64,000 bases of DNA, taken from Clostridium paridis. GTDB lineage: Bacteria > Bacillota > Clostridia > Clostridiales > Clostridiaceae. The stretch is taken from positions 459,542 to 523,541 of the forward strand of contig NZ_JAESWA010000022.1 of the NCBI RefSeq assembly GCF_016765615.1. The letters run 5' to 3'. Shown piece by piece: positions 25,134 through 34,594 of the stretch. The notes under the pieces are model-generated. The model made no database searches. It was not told where the DNA came from and was given only the letters and a program-made list of their open reading frames with translations. Each line of letters opens with the position of its first letter. The stretch's first letter is position 1. A program made the position numbers and the translations under genes.

Positions 25134-26042
25134 TTATTTACTATCCTTTAGTTTTTTCTTCTTTAAGCATTCCTCTGGATTTATAATTATTGGTTCCCAT
25201 ATCCCATTTTCTGCTTTCTCATATTCTCCAATTTTGAAATCTGTATCATTTGTTAGTTTAATAAACTCAATCATATACATATTTCCATCTGTTCCTTTAA
25301 AGGGAACTTTTTTTATGTATCCCTTTTCTTCAGATGGCATTCTCTTTTGAACTAAATTACACCAGTACCCATATTCTATATCAACTACACTTTCTCCAAA
25401 AAAAGACCATCCATGATAAGGTGCACATAGATAGTTTTCTCCATAAAAAATCATATCATCTATTAGATACTTTTCATCTGTCTTAGTTACATATAAGTAT
25501 CCATAATAGTATGCAAAGTAAGTTGCATCTTTTTCTGACCCTTCTATAGTTTCAAATTCCACAAAATATTTTATTGCTTCAGGATGTTCTTTATCTGATT
25601 CTACCCTCTTTAATTTCAAAAGGTTTATATGAAGTATATTTTTAAATGATTGTAGATATTTCGTATACCTTTCCCTATTCTGATAACTTTCAGTTAAAAA
25701 CTTATATGCAATTGGATATGGTGCTCTAGTATCTCCAATTGACCCACAACCTGCTTTTTTACCTTCTTCATAATTTGAGGCTTCTCTTAATATACTAAAA
25801 TAATTAATTATAGTATCTTCTGGAGTTTTAAATAGATACTCAGGTAATTCATTTTTTTCAGCTACATCCTGATAAAATTCATAGTGAAATTCCTTTGTAT
25901 TAATTATAGGTAATTTAGATGGTCTAAAATACTTTTCTACATCTTTGTCTAATCTAGAATTAGTAGCATTTTCTTTAATTTTTATCCTTACTAATTTCCC
26001 ACCTATTATACTTCTCTTTTCGTTTGCCATATTTAAATTCAT
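25134..26042 (-). CDS. Hypothetical protein
   Basis: About 302 residues, no family recognised. It is hydrophilic with many aromatic residues; central segments include GCGSIGDTRAPYPIAYKF, TYFAYYYGYLYVTKTDEKY and APYHGWSFFGESVVDIEYG. No signal peptide or membrane helix is seen. The tail is Lys-rich. ATGs at 26042 and 26030 are both possible starts because the only nearby SD-like sequence (GAAGG) is poorly spaced for either. It is likely translated with the downstream serine hydrolase. Confidence 0.65.
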   Translation of the reverse strand: MNLNMANEKRSIIGGKLVRIKIKENATNSRLDKDVEKYFRPSKLPIINTKEFHYEFYQDVAEKNELPEYLFKTPEDTIINYFSILREASNYEEGKKAGCGSIGDTRAPYPIAYKFLTESYQNRERYTKYLQSFKNILHINLLKLKRVESDKEHPEAIKYFVEFETIEGSEKDATYFAYYYGYLYVTKTDEKYLIDDMIFYGENYLCAPYHGWSFFGESVVDIEYGYWCNLVQKRMPSEEKGYIKKVPFKGTDGNMYMIEFIKLTNDTDFKIGEYEKAENGIWEPIIINPEECLKKKKLKDSK

Positions 26043-26120
26043 CAACCTTCATATTCTATTACTATATTTAGAATATATTTCACAGGTTTTATAAATAGAC
26101 TTATCCCATGGGTGTATTAT

Positions 26121-26735
26121 TTAATATTTACGTGCCTTAAGCAAAAATAATGAATAGTCAATTTCTTTATCATCTATTACTTTTTCATCTCTATAGAATG
26201 TCTTTATTTCAACATCTCTAAAACCAATTTTTAATAGTATGCTTTTCAATTCTTCTTGATCAAAACCATTATGACCTTTAAAATCAGGTTCATTTCTATG
26301 AAAGCTTCCATCTTCCTTATCCAAATCTATAATACACAGAGTTCCTAATGTATTTAATAGCTCATAAAAATTCTTTATTATTTTAGAAGTGTCTTTAATA
26401 TGGTGCAATACCATAGAGCTAAATATTACATCAAATTTCTTTGATGTGAATTCCTCATTGAGTATATCTATTTTACATGGAGTCATATTATTTATTTCAT
26501 ACTTAGTAATTTTATCTTTTAAGATATCAATCATCCCTTGAGAGGAATCCACAAGAGTAATACTTTTAAACTTTTCATAAATATTGAAGCTTATAAGACC
26601 TGTACCGCATCCGAATTCCATAGCAGTAGGATTATCTTTGATATCTATTGATTTTATTATTTCATTCGATATTACTTTAGCTCTTTTAATTCTAATATCT
26701 GTGTCCCAGTTCTTTGCGTATTCATCAAAACTCAT
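26121..26735 (-). CDS. Class I SAM-dependent methyltransferase
   Basis: A 204-residue methyltransferase with motif I AMEFGCGTGLISF (E40 to F50), the acidic ribose-binding residue in TLVDSS and motif IV FDVIFSSMVLHHI. The last region contains DLDKEDGSFH, common in small-molecule methyltransferases of Firmicutes. The substrate is unknown. Only one base separates it from the upstream GNAT gene, so the pair is co-transcribed. Confidence 0.9.
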   Translation of the reverse strand: MSFDEYAKNWDTDIRIKRAKVISNEIIKSIDIKDNPTAMEFGCGTGLISFNIYEKFKSITLVDSSQGMIDILKDKITKYEINNMTPCKIDILNEEFTSKKFDVIFSSMVLHHIKDTSKIIKNFYELLNTLGTLCIIDLDKEDGSFHRNEPDFKGHNGFDQEELKSILLKIGFRDVEIKTFYRDEKVIDDKEIDYSLFLLKARKY

Positions 26736-26736
26736 A

Positions 26737-27318
26737 CTACCCTCTCCTATTTTTTAAATAATCTTCCTTTAGTAGCCCATAGTACTCTAAATCTACAATA
26801 CCTTTACCTGGCCAGAAATTTCCTTGTCTTATAGTCCCTTCTTTTAAAAATCCATTTTTCATTAATACATTTTTAGAGGGATTGTTATCTAACATAACTT
26901 CTGCATTTATTCTATTTACATTAATATGTTCAAATAAATACGAAACAATAATAGATACAGCTTCTGTTGCTATTCCTTTTCCCCAGCTTTTTTCTTCTAG
27001 AAAATATCCAAGGGTAAGCATATCTACTCTTTGATTAATATTAAAAACATCAATAATTCCTACTAATTTAAAACCATTATTTTCACTATATATTCCCCAT
27101 TTAACCTTATCCTTCTTATTGAAATCTCTCCCAAAATGACCAACCATATTTTTCACTGTGTTTTTATTTTTCTTTGGAATAATGCCACAATATATAAAAA
27201 TCTCTTCATTACTATATATTGAAAATAACTCTTCAACATCCTTATCTTCAACAGATTTTAATATTATATTTTCACCTTGAAGCTTTGGAATCTCAGAAAA
27301 AAGTAATTCTATATTCAT
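26737..27318 (-). CDS. GNAT acetyltransferase, RimJ/RimL type
   Basis: Start at ATG 27318 after GAGGTTATTTAC; 193 residues. It begins with the RimL-like segment LQGENIILKSVEDKDVEELF, has the acetyl-CoA loop LEEKSWGKGIATEAVSIIV and ends with NPSKNVLMKNGFLKEGTIRQ, all typical of the branch. The longer open frame upstream has no translation signal. The gene is followed almost directly by the methyltransferase. Confidence 0.9.
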   Translation of the reverse strand: MNIELLFSEIPKLQGENIILKSVEDKDVEELFSIYSNEEIFIYCGIIPKKNKNTVKNMVGHFGRDFNKKDKVKWGIYSENNGFKLVGIIDVFNINQRVDMLTLGYFLEEKSWGKGIATEAVSIIVSYLFEHINVNRINAEVMLDNNPSKNVLMKNGFLKEGTIRQGNFWPGKGIVDLEYYGLLKEDYLKNRRG

Positions 27319-27414
27319 GTAAATAACCTCGTACACTAATAATTTATTTTCAATTTTACCATAAATAACATAATAAGGATAGTTCAGTGATACTATCTGA
27401 ACTACCCTCATATG

Positions 27415-28752
27415 TTATTTTATGTTTATCGCATCTCCAGTCTTCATTGTAAGCCCAGACCTTGTTTTTCTTATATAGTACTTCTTATCTCCTTGCATCT
27501 CTCTTTCAATATAGTATCCATCTTTTCTATTTGGGTCTTTTCCAATAGTACTTAGGGCAAAATCATTTTCATCTTCTCCGTAAATATATATATAACCCAA
27601 TTCAGCTAATGTTTTTTCCCCATTATCATAATACACTCTTATTTTATTATCTGTTTTATCTATTCTATATACTTCTCCTTGGGACTCCTTAGAAAACTCT
27701 AATTTTTGTGGTAACGTCATTGCTTCAGTTATTTCTATATCTTTGTTATTTATATCCTGTGGATTTTCGTCTATATTCTCAATATATAGTGGGATAACTT
27801 TTATGCTTTTTGCACTTTTTACTTTATCATAGGTCAACTCCTTAATAAATGCGTGTCCTCCATCATCACTAGACCCCCAATTTATAAATCTATATCCAAT
27901 ACCATCAACTTCAATTAAGAATTTTCCACACTTCTCTAAATCAGCAGTAGTAAATCTAATCTCTGTTCCTAAAATTGTACTTTGCATCTCTTTTAAATAT
28001 ATCTTTTCATCTCCAAATTCAAGCATCTTATCCAATCTCGTATTCATAACCTTATCAAAAGAATTACTAAAATCAACCTTAAAATTAAAGTCTGCACTTA
28101 CCTTCTCAATGCCATCTAATCCAAAAGAATGAAGATGCAATTTGAGATCTCCTCTTTTCTTAAAGGTTCCTCCTTGAATCTCTTCTTCATTAACTAAAAG
28201 TGCATTATGTTCATCGATATATTCTACATGTTGTCCTCCTGAACCAGACTTTGGTTGATTTTCAGGGAAATCCATTATAATTGTGAGATTATTAAGTAAT
28301 GAAGTTTTCTTATCCTTTTCAAAAGGTTTTTTAGAATTTACCCTAATTGCAACAACAGCTTTAGTTGGGGTAACTACTACTTTGTCAATAGTAAACGAAT
28401 ATCCATTATTCTCTTGGGTTTGTCCAACCATCTCTGAAAAGTCTTTATATTCTTTATAGTATCCTAGTTTTTCATAAACCTTATCTAAAAGCTTAATATT
28501 TTCTGCAAATGCTGGTTTAGATAAAAGTATAATGGATATTGAAATAAAAACAAAAGCTAAAGCTGCTATAGATAGTCTTTTTATCCAATGTTTCTTGGAC
28601 CCTTTATTTATTGAATCCTCATTTATTCTTTTTCTTAATACTTTTTTAGTTTTCTTTATCTCAAACTCACTTAACTCAACTGGTATAGTTTCAAAATCCT
28701 CTTCCTTTATATCTAAACCTTTGGATATCCTCATGATTTCTAAGTCGTCCAT
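27415..28752 (-). CDS. DUF4179 membrane-anchored anti-sigma factor (copy 2)
   Basis: A 445-residue paralogue of the protein at 14281-15714. It has a short acidic cytoplasmic N-terminus and a Lys/Arg-rich stretch, then a transmembrane helix at about 60-78 and the juxtamembrane LLSKPAFAENIKLLDKVYEK. The extracytoplasmic DUF4179 domain contains NNGYSFTIDKVVVTPTKAVV. It is translated two bases after the sigma stop codon with GAGGAGG inside the sigma end. It should sequester the sigma factor until an envelope signal is perceived. Confidence 0.9.
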   Translation of the reverse strand: MDDLEIMRISKGLDIKEEDFETIPVELSEFEIKKTKKVLRKRINEDSINKGSKKHWIKRLSIAALAFVFISISIILLSKPAFAENIKLLDKVYEKLGYYKEYKDFSEMVGQTQENNGYSFTIDKVVVTPTKAVVAIRVNSKKPFEKDKKTSLLNNLTIIMDFPENQPKSGSGGQHVEYIDEHNALLVNEEEIQGGTFKKRGDLKLHLHSFGLDGIEKVSADFNFKVDFSNSFDKVMNTRLDKMLEFGDEKIYLKEMQSTILGTEIRFTTADLEKCGKFLIEVDGIGYRFINWGSSDDGGHAFIKELTYDKVKSAKSIKVIPLYIENIDENPQDINNKDIEITEAMTLPQKLEFSKESQGEVYRIDKTDNKIRVYYDNGEKTLAELGYIYIYGEDENDFALSTIGKDPNRKDGYYIEREMQGDKKYYIRKTRSGLTMKTGDAINIK

Positions 28753-28753
28753 A

Positions 28754-29296
28754 CTAAACTACCTCCTCACTAAAAAGAAACTCCAATTTCTTTTTACCTC
28801 TAAGAATCCTATTTGATACTGCTGAAACTGACATACCTAATTTTTTAGAAATATCTACAATTGATTCCTCTACAAAGAATCTTCTTAAAAATATTTCCCG
28901 TGTTATATCCTCCATTGTATCTATTTCCTTCAAAATTCTATCCCTAGTTTCTTTGTGTTCTAATTGTTTCTCTAAGGATATCTCATCTACTACCATAAAT
29001 TCTTCTAAGGTTGATGTGGCTCTTCTATCTTTTTTTCTTACCTCATCTATAGCAATTCTTTTTGTGATTACTACAATCCAGCTAACAAAATTCTTATAAT
29101 CCCCCCTAAATGATTGAATATTATTCCATATTCTTAGTAATGAATCATTCATACATTCTAAGCTTGTCTCTCTATCATTTAACACTGAATAGGAAACTTT
29201 AAATAAAAGATTACCATATCTCTCAACTAGATAATCCAATGCCTTTTCATTCTTCCTAGCTAGCTCTTGGATTAAATTATTATCATCAATTTCCAA
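28754..29296 (-). CDS. ECF-type RNA polymerase sigma factor (copy 2)
   Basis: The likely start is a TTG at 29296, six bases after GGAGGTG; 180 residues. Region 2: ALDYLVERYGNLLFKVSYSV, then ECMNDSLLRIWNNI and WIVVITKRIAIDEVRK. Region 4: TMEDITREIFLRRFFVEESI to KLGMSVSAVSNRILRGKKKL. The similarity to the sigma factor at 13718 is obvious in both regions, so the two pairs arose by duplication or parallel acquisition. It is followed by its anti-sigma gene. Confidence 0.92.
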   Translation of the reverse strand: MEIDDNNLIQELARKNEKALDYLVERYGNLLFKVSYSVLNDRETSLECMNDSLLRIWNNIQSFRGDYKNFVSWIVVITKRIAIDEVRKKDRRATSTLEEFMVVDEISLEKQLEHKETRDRILKEIDTMEDITREIFLRRFFVEESIVDISKKLGMSVSAVSNRILRGKKKLEFLFSEEVV

Positions 29297-29366
29297 AAAG
29301 TTCACCTCCAATAGTTACTCAATTATATAAACGTATTAAATTTAAAAACTCTCTCTCTATTTTCAA

Positions 29367-29406
29367 AAAAATTAACCTAACTAAAATTATTAGTTAGGTT
29401 AATTTT
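29367..29406 (-). terminator. Hairpin between the ECF operon start and the VanW gene
   Basis: AAAATTAACCTAACTA pairs with TAGTTAGGTTAATTTT (perfect 16-base arms). A run of T follows on the minus strand (TTTTTTTGAAAA). Its position upstream of the sigma gene means it can only end transcription coming from elsewhere on the plus strand or form a leader structure. Confidence 0.6.
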
Positions 29407-29432
29407 ACTATAATACATAACACGATTTAAAA

Positions 29433-30260
29433 TTATTTTACATTCTGTATACCATTTAAATATGGATTATAAGTCATGTAAGCATGATTTTCAGTGACAT
29501 ATTCATCCTTAATAAATCCTATATTATCATATACTTTTCTATAAATAGTATTGTTCCTTATATAGCCACCCCAAAGCCCAGGTGTTATTGAATGATCTTT
29601 TTCATAAACTTCATATTGTAACATAGACGATTCTGAACTTCTCCATTCTCCAACAAGTTCATCTTTAGTTAAATAAACTGCAAGCTGAAAATCGCTATTA
29701 GTTCCGTTATATATCTGTAAATCTAGTGAACTATATGAACAAGTTGCCCCTGAACCAAAAGGCTGAGTTCTATTTGAATCTGGGAATATATCATGGCTAT
29801 GCCTATGCCTTTCAGTAACTGTTAATTGAGTATGCAATGTCATCCAATATATTAAATTTGAAAGCTGACAAAGCCCCCCTCCTACTCCTGATTTAAATGT
29901 TCCATCTGGATATAGTACTAGACCATCTAGATAGCCTTTTTGATAAGTGAGTCTTCCTATAAGCTTCCAATATGAAAAAGTTTCGCCAGGTTTTATTACT
30001 AATCCATTTACCTTTTTAGTTGCTATTCTAAGATTTTGAATCTTATTAATTTGCAACTGCATATCCACCCCTTTTAATTTTCTAAGAAGAGGTGTTCTAT
30101 GCTGAAAAATAATGTTTTGATAAAGCTCTTCATTTAAATATTCAGAGAATTTCTTGTTACTGAAATGCCATTCAATGACTCTCTTTACATCATAATATTT
30201 CTTTCCAAAATATAACCTTAGTTTTGAACGATTAATTGGCTTCCTCTCAATATATCCCAT
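29433..30260 (-). CDS. VanW family protein
   Basis: A 275-residue protein with the VanW core: ATKKVNGLVIKPGETFSYW, then GYLDGLVLYPDGTFKSGVGG and the strongly conserved GGGLCQLSNLIYWM followed by ERHRHSHDI. VanW was named from vancomycin-resistance clusters, but its reaction is unknown and most copies have no link to resistance. No van ligase or regulator is present here. There is no obvious signal peptide. It is monocistronic. Confidence 0.9.
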   Translation of the reverse strand: MGYIERKPINRSKLRLYFGKKYYDVKRVIEWHFSNKKFSEYLNEELYQNIIFQHRTPLLRKLKGVDMQLQINKIQNLRIATKKVNGLVIKPGETFSYWKLIGRLTYQKGYLDGLVLYPDGTFKSGVGGGLCQLSNLIYWMTLHTQLTVTERHRHSHDIFPDSNRTQPFGSGATCSYSSLDLQIYNGTNSDFQLAVYLTKDELVGEWRSSESSMLQYEVYEKDHSITPGLWGGYIRNNTIYRKVYDNIGFIKDEYVTENHAYMTYNPYLNGIQNVK

Positions 30261-30315
30261 ACAAACTCCTAATTTACAAATTTATTATAAACATTATATT
30301 AGTTATATTTTTGCA

Positions 30316-30945
30316 TTATGCTCTATTAAGTTCGATTAGTACTCCACCGCCATTTAAAATAAGTGTATTGTCATCTTTTATAAAAAAAGTACATCCTTTT
30401 CCCGAGGCATCTTGGGCTTGAACTTCAGTAATTGTTCCATTCTCTATTCCTAAATCCTTAAGCTTTAGATTTATTCTGTAATCATTCCAAAGGTCATCTT
30501 CATTTAAAATTCGTTTTGTGTATTTAGGATTAGCTGCAACATCTTTCATTGAATCTAATGAATCTCTAAAACAAGATGCACTTTCCTTTGAAAAACTAAA
30601 TTTCATACCTATTATTTTATCTACATCCTCATTCGAAAAAGCACTTACTTTTGCAAAACCTAATTTCTTTTTAGCTACCCAATTGCCATAAAATTTTTCT
30701 TCTTGTTTATTACTTGTTGATTGACTTGATGTATTCTTAACTGAATTTAGAGCCTTATTATTATTACTTGAATCTATTGTATTAGATTTAGCCTCTTCAG
30801 CGCTTGAATTTTCTTTATTGTTAGTCTGTGAAACGCTTTGATTATTTTCTTTGCTAACTTGTGCACCCTCATCTTTTTTATTTCCACAAGCTACAGAAAA
30901 TGCACTAACTACTACTAATAGAATTGTTATTATCTTTTTCTTCAT
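30316..30945 (-). CDS. Putative lipoprotein
   Basis: A 209-residue protein with a classical lipoprotein signal (KKK start, hydrophobic h-region, lipobox FSVAC-G at C20). A Ser/Asn/Lys/Glu-rich linker follows to about residue 85 and then a globular domain (KFYGNWVAKKKLGFAKVSAF; ending NGGGVLIELNR). The domain resembles small lipocalin-like modules of clostridial lipoproteins that start with 'GNW' and measure displaced ions or peptides, but this is only a resemblance. It should be anchored on the outer face of the membrane. Confidence 0.75.
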   Translation of the reverse strand: MKKKIITILLVVVSAFSVACGNKKDEGAQVSKENNQSVSQTNNKENSSAEEAKSNTIDSSNNNKALNSVKNTSSQSTSNKQEEKFYGNWVAKKKLGFAKVSAFSNEDVDKIIGMKFSFSKESASCFRDSLDSMKDVAANPKYTKRILNEDDLWNDYRINLKLKDLGIENGTITEVQAQDASGKGCTFFIKDDNTLILNGGGVLIELNRA

Positions 30946-31068
30946 TTACAATCCCCTTATACATTAATTTAATTATAAATTGCAATTACTATACTTTCTC
31001 TTTTTACAGTATAATACATTTTTTTCAATTTATCCATTAAGGTTTTGTTACATATTCCTTAAGAAAAA

Positions 31069-31127
31069 GAAACCCCTATGAACTGCCTTCAATCGAATAG
31101 ATGTGGCAATTCACTAGGGAGTTTCTC
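31069..31127 (-). terminator. Terminator of the liv operon
   Basis: On the minus strand GAAACTCCCTAGTGAATTGCC pairs with GGCAGTTCATAGGGGTTTC (two bulges and single mismatches), followed by TCTTTTTCTT. It lies just after livF. Confidence 0.78.
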
Positions 31128-31145
31128 TAATATTTTCGCTAATAT

Positions 31146-31859
31146 TTATTTTACACTTTCGCCAAGGTAAGCTTTTTTAACTTCATCATTATTCAATAAA
31201 TCAGCTCCTGAGCCTTTTAATGTAATTTTACCAGTTTCCATAATATAGCCAATATCTGCAATTTTTAATGCAGCATTAGCATTTTGTTCTATTAAAAGAA
31301 CTGTGGTACCTTCTTCATTAATTTTTTTAATTATTCCAAATAATTCTTTTACTATTATCGGTGCAAGACCTAGAGAAGGCTCATCCATCATTATTAATTT
31401 AGGTCTAGACATTAAAGCTCTTCCTATTGCAAGCATTTGTTGTTCTCCACCTGAAAGGGTTCCTGCTAACTGCCAGCTTCTTTCTTTTAATCTAGGAAAT
31501 AGAGAATATACATTTTCAAGATCTTCTGATATTTCTTTACGATCTTTTCTTGAATATGCACCTATCTTTAAGTTTTCAAGAACTGTAAGGTCAGCAAAAA
31601 CTCTTCTTCCTTCTGGAACTAAAGCTATTCCTTTCTCAACCATCTTTTCAGTACTTAATTTAGTTAAATCTGTTCCTTCATAACTAATGCTTCCACTTTT
31701 AGGTTTTACCAGTCCTACTATTGATTTTAATGTAGTACTTTTACCAGCCCCATTAGCTCCAACTAAAGTGACTATTTTGCCGCTTGGTACTTCTAAACTT
31801 ATATCTTTTAATGCCTCAATTCCTCCATACGACACCACTAAGTTATCTATTTTAATCAT
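31146..31859 (-). CDS. livF: Branched-chain amino acid ABC transporter ATPase LivF
   Basis: Start at ATG 31859 inside the end of livG; 237 residues. Walker A is GANGAGKST, the signature LSGGEQQMLAIGRALMSRP and Walker B LIMMDEPSLGLAP; LSGGEQQ with 'SLGLAP' marks the LivF subgroup as opposed to LivG. It pairs with LivG to power uptake of Leu, Ile and Val through the LivHM channel. It is the last gene of the five-gene operon and overlaps livG by eight bases. Confidence 0.93.
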   Translation of the reverse strand: MIKIDNLVVSYGGIEALKDISLEVPSGKIVTLVGANGAGKSTTLKSIVGLVKPKSGSISYEGTDLTKLSTEKMVEKGIALVPEGRRVFADLTVLENLKIGAYSRKDRKEISEDLENVYSLFPRLKERSWQLAGTLSGGEQQMLAIGRALMSRPKLIMMDEPSLGLAPIIVKELFGIIKKINEEGTTVLLIEQNANAALKIADIGYIMETGKITLKGSGADLLNNDEVKKAYLGESVK

Positions 31860-32622
31860 CTTCAGACACCCCCAAATATGCATCTATAACCTTTTTATCA
31901 TTTTGTATTTCAGAAGGTGTTCCTTCAGCTATAGTAATTCCATACTCAAAAACTTGAATCTTATCTGATAAACTCATAACCATTTGCATATGATGTTCAA
32001 TCATAAAAATTGATAGCTTAAACTTTTCTTTTATTTCCTTAACAAAGTCTGTAAGTTCATCTGTTTCTGTAGGATTCATACCTGCTGCAGGCTCGTCCAG
32101 TAGAAGAAGTTTCGGATTTGTTGCAAGGGCTCTTGCTATTTCAAGCTTTCTTTGTTTTCCATAAGGAAGTGATGTAGCTTTTTCATACTTTAAACTTTCG
32201 AGTCCTACTTCTTTTAGTAAATCTAGAGACTTCTCAACCATTTCCTTTTCTTCTTTTTTATATTTAGGAAGATTAAATATAGCTTCCATAAAGTTTGATT
32301 TAATGTGAACATGATTTGCTATTAAAACATTATCTAGTACTGATAAATCTTTAAATAGTCTAATATTTTGGAAGGTTCTTGCTATTCCTTTTTGTGTTAT
32401 AAGGTCTTGTCTAAGTCCTGTAATATCATTTCCTTCTAATATGATTTTCCCTTTTGTGGGAGTATAAACATTTGTTATCATGTTAAAAGCTGTTGTCTTA
32501 CCCGCTCCGTTTGGACCTATTAAAGAAACAATCTCTCCATCATTAATTTCTAAATTAAAATCATTTACTGCAGTAAGTCCTCCAAACTGCATTGTTGCAT
32601 TTTCAACCTTTAATAACGCCAT
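31852..32622 (-). CDS. livG: Branched-chain amino acid ABC transporter ATPase LivG
   Basis: A 256-residue ATPase: Walker A GPNGAGKTT, a LivG-type insertion after the Q-loop (GIARTFQNIRLFKDLSVLDN), a degenerate signature (SLPYGKQRKLEIARAL) and Walker B LLLDEPAAGMNPTE. The unusual YGKQ signature is normal for LivG. It begins one base after (sharing a base with) the livM stop codon and overlaps livF, so the operon is translationally coupled. Confidence 0.94.
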   Translation of the reverse strand: MALLKVENATMQFGGLTAVNDFNLEINDGEIVSLIGPNGAGKTTAFNMITNVYTPTKGKIILEGNDITGLRQDLITQKGIARTFQNIRLFKDLSVLDNVLIANHVHIKSNFMEAIFNLPKYKKEEKEMVEKSLDLLKEVGLESLKYEKATSLPYGKQRKLEIARALATNPKLLLLDEPAAGMNPTETDELTDFVKEIKEKFKLSIFMIEHHMQMVMSLSDKIQVFEYGITIAEGTPSEIQNDKKVIDAYLGVSEDD

Positions 32623-33680
32623 TATTTACTTCCTCCTTCTGTTAGAGGTTTATCACTTGAGTTTTTAAATATTCCTTTCCAAGAGAACTCTTTTGTTCCC
32701 ATTATTCCATTTCTGAAGAAAAGAACTATAACCATAAGTATTGCTGAGAAAACTACCATTCTTAATCCTGGAACTCCATTAAAGCTTATAATACCAAAAT
32801 TAAAATGTTTCTCCATATCTAAGAATCTTAAAACTTCTCCTAGAATAGTTACTACAAAAGCTGAAATTACTGTACCAGTTACGCTTCCCATTCCACCTAT
32901 AACAATTATTAGTAATATATTAAATGTAAGAACAAACTTAAACATATTTGGATCTATGGTTCCCATTAAGTTTCCTAGAAGACCTCCTCCAACGCCTGCA
33001 AAAAATGCTCCAATGGTAAATGCGATGGTTTTATGCTTAAATAAACTTATCCCCATACTTTCAGCTGCTATTTCATCTTCTCTTATAGATTTTAATGCTC
33101 TTCCATAAGAACTATTCATAAGTGAAACTATGATTATAATAGTGAATATTGCAATACCGAAACTCCAATACAAATTAGTTTTATGTGGAATACCTCTTAG
33201 TCCAAGTGCACCATTAGTAACATTTTGAGCATTAGTTACAACTATTCTTATAATCTCTGCAAATCCTAATGTAGCAATTGCTAAATAGTCACCCTTAAGT
33301 CTTAATGCTGGAGCTCCAATTAAAAATGCTATTAATGCAGAAACTAATCCTGCTATTATTAATGCTGGCAAAAATGGAATTTGTATATGGTTAAGTGGAG
33401 AAATCAAGGATTCTAAAAAGAAGTTTTGATTCTTTACTCTTTCGGACATTGTTAGAAGCGCTGTTGTATAGGCTCCTATAGCTATAAATCCAGCATGTCC
33501 AAGCGAAAACATACCTGTAAATCCATTTATTAAATTTAAACTTAAGCCAAGTATTGTATATATTGCACAAAGATTTAAAATTCTAATTTTATATGTGTCC
33601 AAGCCTCTGTTGGCGGCTAAGAGTAATAGAAATATGATTAAAATTAGTCCTATATTTAAAAGTTTTCTTTTATCTTTCAT
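32622..33680 (-). CDS. livM: Branched-chain amino acid ABC transporter permease LivM
   Basis: A 352-residue polytopic membrane protein with about eight to ten helices. The LivM hallmarks are visible: GFTGMFSLGHAGFIAIGAY near the N-terminus and the cytoplasmic coupling segment RALKSIREDEIAAESMGI. It forms the channel with LivH. Spacing to livH is two bases. Confidence 0.93.
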   Translation of the reverse strand: MKDKRKLLNIGLILIIFLLLLAANRGLDTYKIRILNLCAIYTILGLSLNLINGFTGMFSLGHAGFIAIGAYTTALLTMSERVKNQNFFLESLISPLNHIQIPFLPALIIAGLVSALIAFLIGAPALRLKGDYLAIATLGFAEIIRIVVTNAQNVTNGALGLRGIPHKTNLYWSFGIAIFTIIIIVSLMNSSYGRALKSIREDEIAAESMGISLFKHKTIAFTIGAFFAGVGGGLLGNLMGTIDPNMFKFVLTFNILLIIVIGGMGSVTGTVISAFVVTILGEVLRFLDMEKHFNFGIISFNGVPGLRMVVFSAILMVIVLFFRNGIMGTKEFSWKGIFKNSSDKPLTEGGSK

Positions 33681-33682
33681 AC

Positions 33683-34576
33683 TTACACCTTCTCTGCTAA
33701 ATTTTTGCCCATTATACCAGTAGGTTTAAATAGTAATATTACTATTAGAAATATAAATGCAAAGGCATCTCTATATCCAGTTAAGCCTGGAAGGAAAGCA
33801 ACTATCATAATTTCACCAATTCCTAATATGAAGCCCCCAATAACTGCTCCTTTGATGTCACCTATTCCCCCTATAACTGCAGCTATAAAGCATTTAAGTC
33901 CTGGGATTATTCCCATAGTTGCAATTATCTGTGGGTACTTAACAGACCACATCATTGCCCCAACTGCAGCTAATGCTGAACCAATAGCGAAGGTAAAGGA
34001 TATTATTCTATTTACGTTTATACCCATAAGTCTTGCTGTATCCACATCCTTAGAAACAGCTCTCATAGCCATACCAACATTTGTATGATTAACTAAGTAT
34101 AAAAGAACAAATAATAATACTAATGTTACAACAGGAATTATGAATGTAAGATTTTGAATAGATACTCCCCCTATAGTAACAACATTTGTAAATATATCAG
34201 GTGTTGGGAAAGCTTTTGGCATTCCCCCAAATAAAACTATCGCTAGATTTTCAAGTAAGAAGGAAACTCCGATTGCAGAAATTAAAACTGAAATCTTAGG
34301 CGCACTTCTAAGCGGTCTATACGCTGTAAATTCAATAGACATTCCAAGTACTGCAGTTATAACTATTGCTATAATAAATGCAAAATACCAAGGAAGATTA
34401 AATGTAGCTACTCCAAAAAATGCAAAGTAAGTTGCCATCATGAAAATATCTCCATGAGCAAAATTAATAAGTTTTAATATTCCGTAAACCATTGTGTAAC
34501 CTATAGCAATAAGTGCATATAAGCTACCAAGGGAAATTCCATTTGTTAAATGTTGCATAAATATACTAAAAGTCAT
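33683..34576 (-). CDS. livH: Branched-chain amino acid ABC transporter permease LivH
   Basis: A 297-residue permease with the LivH opening (LTNGISLGSLYALIAIGYTM, INFAHGDIFM) and the coupling motif MAMRAVSKDVDTARLMGINV. Around eight transmembrane helices. Encoded between the binding protein gene and livM, the usual livKHMGF order. Confidence 0.94.
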   Translation of the reverse strand: MTFSIFMQHLTNGISLGSLYALIAIGYTMVYGILKLINFAHGDIFMMATYFAFFGVATFNLPWYFAFIIAIVITAVLGMSIEFTAYRPLRSAPKISVLISAIGVSFLLENLAIVLFGGMPKAFPTPDIFTNVVTIGGVSIQNLTFIIPVVTLVLLFVLLYLVNHTNVGMAMRAVSKDVDTARLMGINVNRIISFTFAIGSALAAVGAMMWSVKYPQIIATMGIIPGLKCFIAAVIGGIGDIKGAVIGGFILGIGEIMIVAFLPGLTGYRDAFAFIFLIVILLFKPTGIMGKNLAEKV

Positions 34577-34594
34577 GATTCCACCACCTATTTT

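Noticed and set aside
29433-30260. Vancomycin resistance cluster from the VanW match
   Set aside because: No vanHAX, vanRS or racemase genes are near; VanW alone is common in clostridia.
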